The position numbers and the translations under genes are program-made. DNA of 64,000 nt from assembly GCF_014844035.1 (NCBI RefSeq), contig NZ_CP062159.1, positions 4,650,001 to 4,714,000 of the forward strand, given 5' to 3'. This stretch comes from Flavobacterium sp. MDT1-60. GTDB taxonomy: Bacteria > Bacteroidota > Bacteroidia > Flavobacteriales > Flavobacteriaceae. Below the pieces are notes generated by a model. That model made no database searches, was not told where the DNA came from, and saw only the letters and a program-made list of their open reading frames with translations. This document shows positions 62,987-64,000 of this stretch, piece after piece; within the stretch, counting starts at the first letter, position 1; each line of letters opens with the position of its first letter.

Positions 62987-63451
62987 ATGACGAACAACGA
63001 TATCCTAAAAAAACTTCGCGTGGCTTTGATGCTCCGTGACGACCAAATAGTTGAAATTTTAGAATTAGTAGATTTTAGAATTACAAAATCAGAATTAGGA
63101 GCTTTTTTCAGAGCAGAAGATCATGAAAATTATATGGAATGCGGTGATCAGGTTTTACGTAACTTTTTAAACGGATTAGTAATTCACTTAAGAGGAACGA
63201 AAGAAAATCCTAAAAACCCGAATGATGTTTTAGCAAAACATAAAGCAGAAATTCCGAAGAAAGACAGTACAAAAGAAAGACCTGAGTTTAAAGCAAGCGC
63301 TAAAGATGCTGAAAAAGGAAGAGGCGATAAAGCACCTTCTAAATCGGGACCTGCAGCTAAAAAACCTTTCAAGAAAAACAACACCAAAACAGCTCCTAAA
63401 GTACAGGTTGTAGAAAAAGTGGTTTACAAAAACGGTAAGAATAAGAAATAA
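62987..63451 (+). CDS. DUF1456 family (YehS-like) protein
   Basis: A 154-residue protein. Residues 1-75 contain two copies of a helical DUF1456-type unit (NDILKKLRVALMLRDDQIVE; FRAEDHENYMECGDQVLRNF). The rest is a basic, low-complexity tail rich in Lys, Ala, Pro and Gly ending KVVYKNGKNKK, probably unfolded and able to bind nucleic acid. No function is known. It is an isolated gene before a repeat-rich gap. Confidence 0.87.
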   Translation: MTNNDILKKLRVALMLRDDQIVEILELVDFRITKSELGAFFRAEDHENYMECGDQVLRNFLNGLVIHLRGTKENPKNPNDVLAKHKAEIPKKDSTKERPEFKASAKDAEKGRGDKAPSKSGPAAKKPFKKNNTKTAPKVQVVEKVVYKNGKNKK

Positions 63452-63468
63452 TTAATACCTATAAAGTT

Positions 63469-63740
63469 TAACCGCAAAGGGCGCTAAGATTTACGCAAAG
63501 TTCGCAAGGCTATATTGATAAAGCTTTGCGAACTTTGTGTTTAAAAAAGATTCCTATTTTCAAATATAGCCCACGATTTCAACCGTGGGAAAGCTCGGAA
63601 GATGCAGATTGTGTGATATACATTATGTCCCCTCGGTTGAAACCGCGGGCTATGTTTGCCAATCTTTTACCAGATAGCTTTGCGAACTTTGCGTTTATAT
63701 TGAACCCTATAGATAAAAAGCCTTGCGTACGTTGCGGTTA
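63469..63740. repeat. Nested repeat block before sucC
   Basis: Outer words AACCGCAAAGGGCGCTAAGA and TTACGCAAAGTTCGCAAGGC on the left match CCTTGCGTACGTTGCGGTTA on the right, and GCTTTGCGAACTTTG occurs twice (63523, 63677). Nested inside, ATAGCCCACGATTTCAACCG (63566) faces CGGTTGAAACCGCGGGCTAT (63634), three mismatches over 24 bases. Together this fills the 355-base gap between DUF1456 and sucC apart from the terminator. Confidence 0.75.
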
Positions 63741-63756
63741 AGTAGACTGCAAAAAA

Positions 63757-63780
63757 AATCCCTCCGAAATCGGAAGGATT
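63757..63780 (-). terminator. Terminator of sucC
   Basis: AATCCCTCCGA / TCGGAAGGATT with one internal mismatch and loop AA; on the minus strand eight T's follow. It lies 27 bases past the sucC stop. Confidence 0.85.
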
Positions 63781-63806
63781 TTCTATATAATTGATTTCTT
63801 AATTGA

Positions 63807-64000
63807 TTAAGATAATGCAGCTTTAACCTGATCAGCAGCTTCCTGAAATTGAGTAGCTGATAAAATTGGCATACCTGAATTGTCAATTAATTCTTTTGCA
63901 ATTTCAGCATTTGTTCCTTGCAAACGAACAATAATTGGCACTTTAATAGCATCACCCATATTTTTGTAAGCGTCAACAACTCCTTGCGCCACACGGTCAC
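63807..64000 (-). CDS. sucC: Succinate-CoA ligase (ADP-forming) beta subunit, C-terminal end (partial)
   Basis: The gene runs off the right edge of the window; the last about 64 codons are visible and read CDRVAQGVVDAYKNMGDAIK, VPIIVRLQGTNAEIAKELID and SGMPILSATQFQEAADQVKA. This is the ligase-CoA domain of the beta subunit of succinyl-CoA synthetase (citric acid cycle). PIIVRLQGTNAE is the conserved end motif. The stop is at 63807-63809 on the minus strand. Any internal Met is not the start. Confidence 0.93.
   Translation of the reverse strand, partial: DRVAQGVVDAYKNMGDAIKVPIIVRLQGTNAEIAKELIDNSGMPILSATQFQEAADQVKAALS

Overview
This is a chromosomal window from a flavobacterium, most likely Flavobacterium itself. 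The evidence is AT-rich DNA, promoters with the Bacteroidetes -7 motif TAnnTTTG instead of a sigma70 -10 box, weak Shine-Dalgarno signals, many signal-peptide and lipoprotein N-termini, and families typical of the group: DUF58/MoxR, a TonB receptor with a DUF4249 lipoprotein, the PUR-alpha-like protein, a long NusB, a cyclophilin-FKBP fusion, monomeric isocitrate dehydrogenase and leucine dehydrogenase. I see no rRNA, tRNA or CRISPR.

Most of the window is core genome. 1-9.4 kb: end of a MoxR ATPase gene, DUF58, a phosphatase-superfamily enzyme, DUF2167, a TrmH-type rRNA methylase, a class C serine hydrolase and the RelA/SpoT enzyme. 9.5-14.3 kb: a Fur regulator, purA, a NudK-like Nudix hydrolase, two unknowns and an L,D-transpeptidase. 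14.4-19.1 kb, minus strand: guaB, an outer-membrane-type protein with a lipoprotein, HMG-CoA lyase. 19.1-23.2 kb: a SatD/DUF3307 pair behind an operator array, pyrD, and a formylglycine-generating enzyme. 23.3-30.7 kb: pepT, nusB-yajC, leucine dehydrogenase, an ABC exporter and the PUR protein. 30.8-42 kb: several alpha/beta hydrolases, CsaA, a GreA/GreB-type factor, a cytochrome c, the double immunophilin, an MFS carrier, cupin, archaemetzincin, a sugar-isomerase-like protein, an FMN reductase and a REP-type transposase. 42.2-51 kb: trmD, rplS, icd, TonB receptor/DUF4249, small enzymes, thiamine pyrophosphokinase. 54.3-64 kb: rlmF, DUF3800, uvrB, TerB, esterase, dipeptide epimerase, a BioF-like PLP enzyme, DUF1456 and the end of sucC.

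The accessory part is about 51.1-54.25 kb, between thiamine pyrophosphokinase and rlmF. It begins with a decayed tyrosine-recombinase fragment. Three single-gene units follow on the same strand (a frameshifted thioredoxin-like membrane protein, a DUF6602 protein with a PD-(D/E)XK-like pattern, and a secreted TPR protein). Each is followed by a related element of about 125-135 bp. The junctions look like integron attC sites: the middle unit is bounded by GTTATGCC and GGCATAAC. I read this as a small integron-like cassette array whose recombinase has died.

Two regulatory regions also stand out. Upstream of satD lie four copies of the palindrome TATTAC-N8-GTAATA at an exact 28 bp period, the last over the promoter; the SatD-like protein ends in a helix-turn-helix and may be its own repressor. 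Upstream of the DUF3800 gene there is a promoter, about 120 nt of possible RNA and an intrinsic terminator that touches the start codon, an order resembling an attenuator or an RNA-antitoxin locus. Intergenic spaces also carry at least six families of dispersed inverted repeats.
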